From positions 1-64,000 of the IMG/VR virus record IMGVR_UViG_3300036760_000681: 64,000 nucleotides of DNA; one strand, 5' to 3'. Source of the DNA: a virus. A program made the position numbers and the translations under genes. This document shows positions 47,158-56,070 of the stretch, piece by piece. The notes beneath the pieces are model-generated. The model was not told where the DNA came from, did not search any database, and was given only the letters and a program-made list of their open reading frames with translations. Within the stretch, counting starts at the first letter, position 1. Each line of letters opens with the position of its first letter.

Positions 47158-48815
47158 CAGGCGACCTGCTCACGCAAGAGTTCGGCGGTGATCCCGATCA
47201 GCGAGATTTTGATATCATCCGTGGTCTTCACCGTGACCTGGGGCGTGTCGGACTTGAAGTCCGCCGCCGTGCTGGCCCGGAACGCCGAGCCGTCCGTCGA
47301 AGCGTTGATGGCGACCGTGCGCGTCGTGTTGCCGATCACCACGGTCACCGTCGCGGCGGCGTCGGCAATCGCGGCGATGTGCAGCCGCCGCGTCCGCTTC
47401 CTCTGGCGCGGGCGGCCCATGATGAACGGCCGAGTGATGATCTGCATTTCCACGGGCACGCCGCCGGTGCCGTCGCTCACCGTGTCGTCCGTGTCCACGC
47501 CATCGTGGCGCCGCACAAAGCCATCGTAGCCGGCCGAGTACAGCACGCTCGGGCGATCGGCGCTCGGCGCCGTGAACAGGGTGGCGGGAGTGGTGTCGTT
47601 GAAGGCGCTCTGGAGGTAGCCGTCGGCGTCCTCCGACAGCGAGACGCCATTGCCGACCGTCGAGGCGATGACCAGATAGCCGTCGGCGTCGTCGTCGGCG
47701 TCGTTCCCGACCCCGGCGGCCGCCGTCAGGTAGCCATCGGCGTCCACGGCAAGCAGGAGGTTGGTCGAGGAACCCAGGTAGCGGTCCACCGCGCTCGCCG
47801 AGCGCGGGCCGCGACGCTGATACTGCGCGTTCTGGAGAAGGTTCTGCACCAGCACTCGGTTGTTGCGGACGCCGTTGGTTGAGAGCGCGACATGATAGTT
47901 CTGCTCGATCGCGTCATAGGCGCCGCTCGGCAGGCCCGGGTTGGTCGCGAGGCTGGCCCAGTCGAGGCTCTGCATGAAGACCGGGATGTTCCGGCTGATG
48001 TTGACGATGCCTGCGCCCGCCGAGTAGTACTCAACGCCACGCTTGGAGAGCCAGCAGGCACCGGTGTCCCCCACGGGGACGGCGGTGCGGAAGAAGGGGC
48101 AGCCGACCGAGCGCGAGAACCCCGTCGCGCCCACGGCGACGACCACGGTCTGTTCGCCGAAGCCATCGGTGTAGGCCGTTTCGTCATCCGAGAACACGAG
48201 GAGATGCGCACCGACCTGAAGCATCCCGGTCGGGGGCCGCAAGACCTGGATCGTCAGGCCATCCGGCGAGGCCCACGTCGCCGGGTCGGCAATCGCGCTG
48301 GCCTGCACCAGAACGCCGCTGTGGCCGCTCGCGTAGAGCCGCCCGTTGAACGCCTCGACGTACTTGACCCCGGCGGGCGGTCCCACGAGGTCGGTGAGCG
48401 TTGTGCCGTTCCAGTCCTTGACCGAGGTCTGGCCGTTCGCGCAGTACAGGTGGTTCGTCGCGCCGACGCGCATAAAGGCGAAGTCGTAGTACGCCGACGC
48501 GAGCGTGAGGCCGTTGGTGATGTCGGTCCAGTTCGCGCCCTGGTCGCTACTCATCCATGCCGTCGCGCCGAAGAACACGATCATCTGCTTTGTGCCGCCC
48601 GCCGTGACGAACTCCGAGGCGCCGTAGCCGATGCTGGCATTCAGCAGCGTCGGGTGGGTCCGAATCGAACCGTGCCGGCGGCCAGCGGTCGAGTCGGGCT
48701 CGAGGCGCGCGTTCAAGAGGCTGCTGACCGCGTTCTTGGGCATGGCAGTCGGCGCCGCGCCGTCAACCATGCCGAAGCTCAGGTCCACGGTTTCCTCGTG
48801 CAGCAGCTGCGCCAT
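47157..48815 (-). CDS. Tail hub/stabilisation-like beta protein, 552 aa
   Basis: Begins LSFGMVDGAAPTAMPKNAVS, the typical start of podovirus tail-stabilisation (gp12-like/tailspike adaptor) beta-propeller proteins, with repeated Trp/Gly blades. Residues about 355-410 hold three DADGYL repeats (VDADGYLTAA, DDADGYLVIA, EDADGYLQSA) that look like acidic metal-binding loops. Family assignment by shape only. Confidence 0.55.
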   Translation of the reverse strand: MAQLLHEETVDLSFGMVDGAAPTAMPKNAVSSLLNARLEPDSTAGRRHGSIRTHPTLLNASIGYGASEFVTAGGTKQMIVFFGATAWMSSDQGANWTDITNGLTLASAYYDFAFMRVGATNHLYCANGQTSVKDWNGTTLTDLVGPPAGVKYVEAFNGRLYASGHSGVLVQASAIADPATWASPDGLTIQVLRPPTGMLQVGAHLLVFSDDETAYTDGFGEQTVVVAVGATGFSRSVGCPFFRTAVPVGDTGACWLSKRGVEYYSAGAGIVNISRNIPVFMQSLDWASLATNPGLPSGAYDAIEQNYHVALSTNGVRNNRVLVQNLLQNAQYQRRGPRSASAVDRYLGSSTNLLLAVDADGYLTAAAGVGNDADDDADGYLVIASTVGNGVSLSEDADGYLQSAFNDTTPATLFTAPSADRPSVLYSAGYDGFVRRHDGVDTDDTVSDGTGGVPVEMQIITRPFIMGRPRQRKRTRRLHIAAIADAAATVTVVIGNTTRTVAINASTDGSAFRASTAADFKSDTPQVTVKTTDDIKISLIGITAELLREQVA

Positions 48816-48819
48816 CGGG

Positions 48820-49230
48820 TCAGCCCTCGTCCATCAGGTACAGCGGTCCGAGGTCGGCGACGATCGCACCGAGGGCCGTGCAGTTGGCGCCGCCCTCTTT
48901 CCCGGCGCCCTCTTTTGGGAGGTCTGTTTCCCGCAAAGCGAACTGCATCGGCAGTTCGACCTCGATCTCCTCATTGTCCACGGCGGTCTGCGCCGATGCG
49001 ATGCGCATGGCCATGATCTGTTCCTGCGTCCCGGTCAACTCGGTGCCCTCGGGCAGCGCGTCGATCAGCGCCAGCGCGACCTTGCGCTTCACGTCTTCGA
49101 GCGGCTCGACGAGCGGGGCCAGGACGCGCAGCAGTCGCGCGACCTTGAGGTCCGCGCCGAGGTTCGCCATGCGGCGGTTGCCGAGCATCACCAGCGCGGT
49201 CCGGATCCGTTGCAGTTCACCGTTCGTCAC
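48820..49230 (-). CDS. Structural-operon protein, 136 aa
   Basis: GTG 49230 follows AAGGAGAG. Mostly helical (LQRIRTALVMLGNRRMANLG, EDVKRKVALALIDALPEG), ending in a short beta segment. Unknown; may be an assembly factor or minor tail protein. Confidence 0.55.
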   Translation of the reverse strand: MTNGELQRIRTALVMLGNRRMANLGADLKVARLLRVLAPLVEPLEDVKRKVALALIDALPEGTELTGTQEQIMAMRIASAQTAVDNEEIEVELPMQFALRETDLPKEGAGKEGGANCTALGAIVADLGPLYLMDEG

Positions 49231-49243
49231 TTGCTCTCCTTGG

Positions 49244-50380
49244 TCATGGGGCGCTGAGAACGCCATTGGCGTCGGCGACGACGGTGCGAGAGCCGGAGCC
49301 AGCCAGGCTGGCCCAGGCCGGCGAGCCCGTGATAGCGGCCGGCATGGCCAAAGTACCGACGAGCGTTGTCGTGGTGCCAACCAGAGTCACCAGGACTGTT
49401 CCGCCAACCCTGAAGGTGTACCTGGGATTCGTACCAACCGCGTCCAAGGTGACGGCACCCGTTGACGAGTTCTTGAGGTCGAGATGGTTGCTGCCATCAT
49501 ACTGAAAGGCGGAATTAATTGCCCCCGTCGTCGTGACGACCAGCGCGTTTGTTGTCGAACCAGCGCCAATGGCTAGCGCGGTTAGCGTCCCGACGCTTGT
49601 GATCGCCGCCTGCGCGGCCCCTGTTACCGTGGCGGCGCTGCCCGAGACGTTCCCTGTGACGTTCATGACCTGCGCACTGGACCACGTCGGCGCGCCGGTG
49701 ATCGTCGCGCCCGTCAGCGTCAGCGTCTGGCCGCTGGTGACCGTGAGTCCCGCGTTGGCGGAGAGGAGGGCACTGAACGCCCCCGTCGTCGCCGTGAGTG
49801 CGCCCATCGAGACGGCGTTCGCAAATGTCGCCCCAGTCGCCGTAAGCGCCAGCACTCGCGTTGCGCCGACGACCAAACCGTAGGTTGAAGTAAACGTCAC
49901 ATCGTTGTTGCCACCGATGGTCACGCCGTAGGCGGTCAGGCTACCACTCAGCAGCCCGCCGCTGAATGTCCCTGTCGTCGCCGTGAGCGCGCCCATTGTG
50001 ATCGCGACACCCGTCGCTGTGAGCGTCCCCGTGATCGTCGGACTCGCCAGCGTCAGGCCCGCGAGCGTCGAGGCCCACTGCGGCACGGTGCCGCTGGACT
50101 GAAGCACGGTGTTCGCCGCGCCGATCGCCAGCGAGTCGAGACGCTTGACGCCCGTGACCCCGCCGGCAACGGCGTACAGGATGTCACCTGCCGTCAGCGC
50201 CGCCGAGTAATACTTGCCGTTGAGGTCCACCGCCGCCTTGCGCGCGGCCGTGGTCGGGCCGTTGAGCACGTCGAGCAGCAGCTTGTTCGCCGACGAGCGC
50301 GCGGATAAGAACGAAAGTGTATGCGGCTTATCTTCGTTCGAGCTCTGCTGTTGAGCGCTGATTCCGTAGAGTAATGCCAT
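49244..50380 (-). CDS. Tail fibre protein with Ala/Thr beta repeats, 378 aa
   Basis: From about residue 90, short repeats of the form TLTATGV, ALTATTGTFSG and SVGTLTALAIG build a beta-stranded shaft typical of trimeric phage fibres. The last 60 residues (YTFRVGGTVLVTLVGTTTTL) may be a tip. Immediately downstream of the plus-strand RHH-HNH cassette. Confidence 0.75.
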   Translation of the reverse strand: MALLYGISAQQQSSNEDKPHTLSFLSARSSANKLLLDVLNGPTTAARKAAVDLNGKYYSAALTAGDILYAVAGGVTGVKRLDSLAIGAANTVLQSSGTVPQWASTLAGLTLASPTITGTLTATGVAITMGALTATTGTFSGGLLSGSLTAYGVTIGGNNDVTFTSTYGLVVGATRVLALTATGATFANAVSMGALTATTGAFSALLSANAGLTVTSGQTLTLTGATITGAPTWSSAQVMNVTGNVSGSAATVTGAAQAAITSVGTLTALAIGAGSTTNALVVTTTGAINSAFQYDGSNHLDLKNSSTGAVTLDAVGTNPRYTFRVGGTVLVTLVGTTTTLVGTLAMPAAITGSPAWASLAGSGSRTVVADANGVLSAP

Positions 50381-50383
50381 CAG

Positions 50384-50418
50384 TTGACTCCTACCGCATA
50401 TTGCGGTAGATTCGTGGC
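50384..50418 (+). promoter_or_regulatory. Promoter-operator of the RHH-HNH cassette
   Basis: TTGACT (50384-50389), 17-nt spacer, TAGATT (50407-50412). A perfect inverted repeat CTACCGCA-TAT-TGCGGTAG (50391-50409) fills the spacer. The ATG of the RHH gene at 50419 is 7 nt after the -10, where transcription would start, predicting a leaderless message. Confidence 0.7.
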
Positions 50419-50556
50419 ATGAAGAAACTCGCCACTAGTTACCGTCTCAGCCCTGAGTGCCTTCGCCTGATCCGACAACTCGCGAAGAAGCTCGGGCTGT
50501 CCCAGTCGTCCGTTGTCGAGACCGCCGTCCGCGCGCTGTCCGAGAAGGCGCGCTAG
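50419..50556 (+). CDS. Ribbon-helix-helix repressor-like protein, 45 aa
   Basis: KKLATSYRLSPECLRLIRQL and GLSQSSVVETAVRALSEKA fit strand-helix-helix of CopG/Arc dimers. The gene lies directly behind a palindromic promoter it probably binds, and three bases before the HNH gene. It stands against the transcription of the whole late operon. Confidence 0.75.
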   Translation: MKKLATSYRLSPECLRLIRQLAKKLGLSQSSVVETAVRALSEKAR

Positions 50557-50559
50557 CCC

Positions 50560-51174
50560 GTGTTCGACCTCGACCGACTGCCCGAGCGGTTCCGTAGCAA
50601 GTTCGTTGTCAATCGAAAGACCGGATGTTGGGACTGGGCCGCCGGTAAAACGGCGGAGGGTTATGCCGCTTACTATGTCGGTGGAGGGAGAGCGGCTGCG
50701 CGACACGAATTGGGTCATAGATTTGTGTATGAATGCCTGGTGGGGAGAATCCCCAAAGGACTCACGCTGGACCACTTGTGCCGAAACAGGGCTTGCGTGA
50801 ATCCGAAGCATCTTGAACCCGTGACCCATCGCGTCAATATCCTCCGAGGTACTGGTGCCTCGGCCAGGAACGCTCGCAAGAAGCAGTGCAAGTACGGACA
50901 CCCCTTCGTCGGGAAGAACCTCGTGTTCGACAGTTATGGACGCCGTCACTGTCGAATCTGCGACCGTCGGGCCAATGCGAAGCGTGGCGCGAGGTATCGA
51001 GGAAGCGCGCTCGGCGTCGCGACGCGCAAGGCGTACCATGCCCGCACAGTTCTCCGCCGACGCAGGTATCACCAGCGGTATCGTGCGAAGAATCTCGCCC
51101 GCATACGGGCCTACAAGCGCGACTGGCAGCGCGCTCATCGCGCACGCCAGAAGGCCAAGTCGAAGCAACCGTAG
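50560..51174 (+). CDS. HNH homing endonuclease, 204 aa
   Basis: Core: RKTGCWDWAAGKTAEGYAAY, LGHRFVYECLVGRIPKG, LDHLCRNRACVNPKHLEPVT and HRVNILRG; then CKYGHPF and CRICDRR zinc pairs and a basic tail of about 60 residues. Start GTG 50560. Only distantly like the two minus-strand HNH groups. With the RHH gene it forms a probable mobile unit inserted between late genes. Confidence 0.88.
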   Translation: MFDLDRLPERFRSKFVVNRKTGCWDWAAGKTAEGYAAYYVGGGRAAARHELGHRFVYECLVGRIPKGLTLDHLCRNRACVNPKHLEPVTHRVNILRGTGASARNARKKQCKYGHPFVGKNLVFDSYGRRHCRICDRRANAKRGARYRGSALGVATRKAYHARTVLRRRRYHQRYRAKNLARIRAYKRDWQRAHRARQKAKSKQP

Positions 51175-51189
51175 CGTCACGTCAGCCTC

Positions 51190-51525
51190 CTACTTGGTCA
51201 GCAACTTGACGACCCGAGCCGCGCCCTCGGCAGACCCGGACACCAGTTTGATGTACGGGAACGGAGCTAGGGCGTCCGCTTCGGCGCCCGAGAGCCCGTA
51301 GCCACGGCTCGCCGCGACGGCGACGGACACGGCAGTTCCATCGCTGTCGTAGATCGGCACGAACGTTCCCGTGGCAGTGTCACAGCCAGTGAACGTGATG
51401 GTTGTGCCGGTCAATGCGGCCGGGGTGATAAGGCCGACGATGAACTTCCCGCCGACACGCAACGCCTGAGACGTAGTACCGCCGCTGGCGATGTTGGCGC
51501 TCTGGGACACGGGCTTCGGGTACAT
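51190..51525 (-). CDS. Small structural protein, 111 aa
   Basis: Beta-rich (GGKFIVGLITPAALTGTTIT, TFVPIYDSDGTAVSV) and similar in shape to small phage proteins encoded with fibre or decoration genes. Just left of a break caused by the RHH-HNH insertion. Confidence 0.6.
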   Translation of the reverse strand: MYPKPVSQSANIASGGTTSQALRVGGKFIVGLITPAALTGTTITFTGCDTATGTFVPIYDSDGTAVSVAVAASRGYGLSGAEADALAPFPYIKLVSGSAEGAARVVKLLTK

Positions 51526-51534
51526 GATCTCCTC

Positions 51535-51951
51535 CTAGTAGCCCATGCGCCGCAGGCGCCGGGTGATACTGGTACTGCCGAACACGCCAACGACATTCGA
51601 TGCCTCGCCGGCACTGGCGCCGCCGACCACGACGATGCGATAAGCATAGCGATGCTTCGCGGTGAAGGGACCGGCGTCGCCGGTGTAGGATTCCACGTCG
51701 GCCGCGACGGTGTCGATCTCGGCGAACGCGCCGCCAGCCGTCACGTCGCGCCGCTCGATGGAATACCCGGTTTCGTCTCCGACGCTCGTCTGGGACCAGG
51801 TCAGGTTAACCTGGGGTCCGGCAACAACGATCGCCGACAAGTTGACCGGAACAGGAATGACGAAACCAGTGCCCGGTACGATGGCCCACGAACCGAACCC
51901 GAACCCGACTGCGCCAGCCCCTACCGGGGTTCCTCGAAAGGTGACGATCAC
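51535..51951 (-). CDS. Fibronectin type III-like structural protein, 138 aa
   Basis: Residues about 35-125 read as one FN3 domain: VNLSAIVVAGPQVNLTW, TGYSIERRDV, YTGDAG and HRYAYRIVVV. Such domains decorate phage tails and capsids. A short Gly/Val N-terminus and an RRLRRMGY tail flank it. Confidence 0.7.
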   Translation of the reverse strand: MIVTFRGTPVGAGAVGFGFGSWAIVPGTGFVIPVPVNLSAIVVAGPQVNLTWSQTSVGDETGYSIERRDVTAGGAFAEIDTVAADVESYTGDAGPFTAKHRYAYRIVVVGGASAGEASNVVGVFGSTSITRRLRRMGY

Positions 51952-53255
51952 GCCTGAACGGGCGCCAGGAAGATGATGTTCGGCACCGCACCAGCCGCTG
52001 TGAACCTCAAACCCACGGCGTCTGCGTTGAGATCCGCCGCCGCGAGGTCGATCACGTAGACGCCCGTGGTTCCGATTTCAGCCACCGCGTTAGCACAACT
52101 GCCAAACGCCGCGCCGGCCAGCGACCGAGTCGCGGTAACGGTGAGTCCCGTTTTCAGAGTCGTGGGGTCCGTGCCGTCGTACATCGGGAACGTGAAGTCG
52201 GCAAAGGCTGTGTTCTTCTTGATGCCCTGTACGTTGCCGAGAAGCGCGGTCGCCTTGTGCGTCGCCGGATCGTAGCCCGTGTCGGCGAAGTCCTTGAGGT
52301 CGGTTGCGCTCTGCGCGCCGCCCAGCATCCACCGCAGATCGGCGGGGATCGGGCTGGAGACAGAGCCCGGTGCCGTCGCGTAGACGATGTACTTGATCGT
52401 CCCGGTCGGCGTCTGCGTCCACGCATCCACCAGCGCCGTGTCGGTGCTGCTCACCCAGTCGGTGATAATGCGCCGCTCGTGGAAGCCGTTGGTCGAGGAA
52501 TAGACGTGGACGGTCGCGCCGATGATGACGTCGTCCGTGATGGCCGTCGCCGCCGCCAGTTGGATGTGCGTGGCATCCACACTCTGCGCCGTGCCGATCG
52601 CGACGATGCCCAGCAAGTCGTAGATATCATCGGCAATCGCGGTGCCATTCCATGCCGTGGCGTTGGCCTTCGCAGCCACCACCAGGAGATCGGTCTGGAG
52701 AATGTCGTAGGTCGTGTCGGTGCTCGGCGTCGTCTCCCAGTTCGGGATCACGGTGAACGCACCGCTCGATACGGTGTGTGTCGCGATAACCCGCGCCTGG
52801 TTGTTCGCACCACCCGTGCCGCCGCCACCCGTGCCGCCTGTGGTGCGGATGATCGCACCGACGAGGCTGTAGCCTGGCAAACCGCTGGCCTGCAACGTCC
52901 CACCGCCTGCACTGCCCGCCGCCAAGGTGCCGGTACTCAGGATCGGCAACTCGCGCGGGTACAATTCCAGGCTCGTTGGCAATGCGCCGGTGCTGCCGAG
53001 ATAATAGCCAACGACGCTGCCGTTGGTTTCGGCGCCCGTGAGCGTGATGATCCCGCTGCCGCGATTGGTGCCGGCGGACGTCAGTTCTTCCGCGCAGTCC
53101 GCGAAGTTCCCGTTGTCCAGCGAGAACTCGGAATCCGGCGTACTGGGCGCAATGAGCGTCCCATCGGTCGCGCTCCTCAGCACGGGGCACTGGAACGTGA
53201 AGCGCGCGTTCTTGACCGGATAGGGCAGACTCGCGTGGGATGCATGAACGGCCAT
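51948..53255 (-). CDS. Tail/fibre structural protein, 435 aa
   Basis: All-beta, Gly/Thr-rich. The end contains TGVYVIDLAAADLNADAVGL then RFTAAGA, a module repeated in many phage fibre and appendage proteins. A Gly-rich loop (GGTGGGGTGGANN) lies near residue 140. ATGA overlap with the FN3 gene. Confidence 0.65.
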   Translation of the reverse strand: MAVHASHASLPYPVKNARFTFQCPVLRSATDGTLIAPSTPDSEFSLDNGNFADCAEELTSAGTNRGSGIITLTGAETNGSVVGYYLGSTGALPTSLELYPRELPILSTGTLAAGSAGGGTLQASGLPGYSLVGAIIRTTGGTGGGGTGGANNQARVIATHTVSSGAFTVIPNWETTPSTDTTYDILQTDLLVVAAKANATAWNGTAIADDIYDLLGIVAIGTAQSVDATHIQLAAATAITDDVIIGATVHVYSSTNGFHERRIITDWVSSTDTALVDAWTQTPTGTIKYIVYATAPGSVSSPIPADLRWMLGGAQSATDLKDFADTGYDPATHKATALLGNVQGIKKNTAFADFTFPMYDGTDPTTLKTGLTVTATRSLAGAAFGSCANAVAEIGTTGVYVIDLAAADLNADAVGLRFTAAGAVPNIIFLAPVQA

Positions 53256-53274
53256 GATTCAACTCCTCTGAGCG

Positions 53275-53919
53275 TTAACGCCCGCTGTGTACGATCTGCC
53301 CGCTGTGCCGCAATCGACCGGGAACCACAACCAACTTCGGGCTAAACGAGGCCGCCGGATCAGATGCTGACCAGGTGTCGAGTGTCCGTGAATTGGACGC
53401 GGCACCGTACCGCGTGAACACACCCGCATAGCCCTTACCGCTGTGCGCGGAATCGGTGACGCTGATCCGCTGCACGCCCCCGATATGCACCGAAATCGTC
53501 GTGCCCGAAAACCGCAGAATGACCGTGCGGGATGTCGTCGGATTGTCCCCGACATAGTTCCCCAACGTCGTGTAACTGCCCGAGACGCGCTTCCACAGTT
53601 CCCAGCCGGTCGCGTTGTCAATGTAGTACGCCCCGTACCCATCGCCGCTCGTGGTCGTCGTCATCCGCCCCATGATGCCAGGCATCGCGGAATTGCCGGC
53701 CGTGGCATCGAAAATGGTAGCCTGCACGTCGTAATCGGCGTTCGTGGCTTGGGCCGCGTTCCAGGCATACGCCCCGAAACTGCCGGTGTTGGTCGCCCGG
53801 ACGGCGTTGCTGATGATCTGCATTTGTTCCACGGCCCCAGCGTCCCGCGTCCAGTTCGCGCTGTACGTGGGCAGCACGTTGCCATCGGTGCCGGTGAAAT
53901 TGTCAGAGGCCCAGCTCAT
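53275..53919 (-). CDS. Concanavalin/LamG-like fibre protein, 214 aa
   Basis: MSWASDNFTGTDGNVLPTYS, GIMGRMTTTTSGDGYGAYYI, WELWKRVSGSYTTLGNY and TISVHIGGVQRISVTDSA are strand patterns of jelly-roll lectin/glucanase domains. Probably a carbohydrate-binding part of the adsorption apparatus. It abuts the spike gene. Confidence 0.7.
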   Translation of the reverse strand: MSWASDNFTGTDGNVLPTYSANWTRDAGAVEQMQIISNAVRATNTGSFGAYAWNAAQATNADYDVQATIFDATAGNSAMPGIMGRMTTTTSGDGYGAYYIDNATGWELWKRVSGSYTTLGNYVGDNPTTSRTVILRFSGTTISVHIGGVQRISVTDSAHSGKGYAGVFTRYGAASNSRTLDTWSASDPAASFSPKLVVVPGRLRHSGQIVHSGR

Positions 53920-56070
53920 TTAGTATGGGCTCCCGTTGCCAAGCAGGTTCCAGATGTAATGCGTCAGCGTCTCGCCGTTCGCGCAAAAACCCCGCGTCGA
54001 GTCGGCCCGCATGGCGGTGCGGATGGCTGTTTCGTTTGGCCACGGCCAGAGATTCGTGCTGCCGAGCGTGTCGTAACCCGCATCATCGGCGCAGTAACCA
54101 TCCGTGCCGTACCGCTTTTCGATGGTGGCGCCGATATCCGAGCCACTGAGCCCCGCCCCTTTCAGCGCCGAAGCGGCCTCAATGCGGAGCGGGTAGAGCA
54201 GCGAATGCGGCGTACCGTCGTTCAACGGATCAGTCGTGACGGCATTGGTCGCGGTCGCCTGCAAGTAGCCGCTGGACCATGTGCCGTACACGTCTACATA
54301 ATCCGCCGCGAACACGCTGTTGATGTGCGAGCGCCCGGTGCCACGCACGACCACATTGCGGACGTAACCCGTCGCGGTCGGGGCTACCCGCAGGCCATCC
54401 ACGCTGTTGTTCTGGCCGATGATCGTCACGCGGTTGACGCGAATGTCTTCCGACGTGTTCAGGTCGCCGAAGTTGACGCCATTGGCCGCCGAGTTCGCCG
54501 CGACGAAATCGGTCATCGTCCACATGGGCGTCAGGAGTGTCCCGGCGTTATCAGCTTCGTGTGTGTGGGCCGAGTCTTCGGAGGCGATAGACCCGCAACC
54601 CAACAGGGCGTTCTGGCCGAATGTCTGCCCCGCCGTATGATGCGCACAGGCGAAGTCAGCATAGGGCGAACCACTCGCCAGCACTCGGTCGAGGCTGAAG
54701 ACGTTTTCCAGCGCCACACCCGAGGACTCGTAAACCGTAATCCCCACGCACGGCGCGCTCGGCCCAAATACATAGCCGCCGTCGCCACGGATCAGCACCC
54801 GGCGCCATACGCTGTTGTGCGCACGGTAGTTGATGGCGATCAGTCGTTCAGCACCCCACACCCAACAATCCTCGATCAGGTTATAGGTGTTGCCCCAACT
54901 CCCGTCGCCCGTGCCCACGCCAAGCACGTTCCCGCTGCCGCTCGATGCCGAACGGAACCCGCAGTCCTTGACGTAGCAATAGGAGGTGTTGTAGAGGTTC
55001 CCCGCGCCGCCAGTCGCGCCGTGGTCAAATGTGATGCCCCGAATCGTCGCATAGGATTGTTTGGTAGACGACGAGCCGAGCCACAGGAACGGCAACGTCA
55101 CATAGCCGGGGCCATTGACCGAGGTGACGAGCGTTCGCGCGTTTTTCGATGCACCGTTCGGCGGATGGCCGCTCTTGGCATCCGCATTGCCGGCGCCGTC
55201 AATGGTGCCGTTGGTCGCCACCGTGTAGGTGCCATCCAGCAAGCCTAACGTCTGGCCCGCCGACAACTGACTGAAGGCATACGCGAAGGTCAGATAGGGC
55301 GCACCGATGGTTCCCGCCGCCCCGTTGTTGCCGGTGGGGCTGATGTATTTGTCTGCGGTGACGGGGTAGACACTGGCGCTCGTCACCGTGAACGTGGGCA
55401 TCGTCGTCGTCACCGCCTGACCGCCGATCGTGGCGCTCATCGTGGTCGCGGTGCCTTCGGTCGTCGGGGTCACGGGTGCGGTATACGTCCCATTCCCCAC
55501 ATCGGTCGTGCTGCCCACGGTGATGACGGACGTGCCGCCGCTGTGACCGAACACCACCGTCGAGCCGCCTGCCGTCAGGTTGTTGCCCGCCGCGTCCTTG
55601 CCCTGCAACGTCACGGTGGCGTTCGACCCGCCCGCTGCAACGGAAGCCGCCGACAGCGTAACCGTACTCACCGTGCGGTCGATCGCGCCCGGCGTCACCG
55701 AGCAGGAGGTCGAGCTACCGGCGGGGGTGCCATCCAGTGTCATGTTCAACGTCTGAGCGGTGCCGGCCAGTATACCCGTATAGGTACAGGTATAGGTGCC
55801 GTTGTTGTTGTTCGTGACCGCAGACAGCGTACCCGTCGAGGTGCCGCCCGCCTTGGTCGCGGCCACGGTCGTCACGCCGCCGGAGTCGGAGAGGTTCTGC
55901 CCGGTGGCGTTGCGGAGTTGCAGGGTCAGGGTGATGGCCGCACCCGATGCGACCGTCGCCGCCGACCGGGTGACGACCGACATGCTGGCATCTGCGCCAG
56001 CCGCAACCGCTACCGCGTCGGGTGTGCGTGACTTGGGCGAGGCCGGGCCGCCGCCGACGAGGGCGATCAC
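53920..56070 (-). CDS. Tail spike with Ig-like and beta-helix domains, 716 aa
   Basis: GTG 56070 overlaps the connector stop (GTGA). Two Big-1/invasin-like Ig domains (about 30-135 and 135-245; SVVTRSAATVASGAAITLTL, STVTLSAASVAAGG) precede a right-handed beta-helix (about 250-700) starting DKYISPTGNNGAAGTIGAPY and holding many short repeats. The pectate-lyase-like helix usually binds or cleaves surface polysaccharide. Catalytic residues cannot be assigned. Confidence 0.8.
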   Translation of the reverse strand: MIALVGGGPASPKSRTPDAVAVAAGADASMSVVTRSAATVASGAAITLTLQLRNATGQNLSDSGGVTTVAATKAGGTSTGTLSAVTNNNNGTYTCTYTGILAGTAQTLNMTLDGTPAGSSTSCSVTPGAIDRTVSTVTLSAASVAAGGSNATVTLQGKDAAGNNLTAGGSTVVFGHSGGTSVITVGSTTDVGNGTYTAPVTPTTEGTATTMSATIGGQAVTTTMPTFTVTSASVYPVTADKYISPTGNNGAAGTIGAPYLTFAYAFSQLSAGQTLGLLDGTYTVATNGTIDGAGNADAKSGHPPNGASKNARTLVTSVNGPGYVTLPFLWLGSSSTKQSYATIRGITFDHGATGGAGNLYNTSYCYVKDCGFRSASSGSGNVLGVGTGDGSWGNTYNLIEDCWVWGAERLIAINYRAHNSVWRRVLIRGDGGYVFGPSAPCVGITVYESSGVALENVFSLDRVLASGSPYADFACAHHTAGQTFGQNALLGCGSIASEDSAHTHEADNAGTLLTPMWTMTDFVAANSAANGVNFGDLNTSEDIRVNRVTIIGQNNSVDGLRVAPTATGYVRNVVVRGTGRSHINSVFAADYVDVYGTWSSGYLQATATNAVTTDPLNDGTPHSLLYPLRIEAASALKGAGLSGSDIGATIEKRYGTDGYCADDAGYDTLGSTNLWPWPNETAIRTAMRADSTRGFCANGETLTHYIWNLLGNGSPY

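Noticed and set aside
50380-51180. 266-codon minus-strand frame bridging the late operon
   Set aside because: It is the shadow of the clear plus-strand RHH and HNH genes; its translation has no domain.
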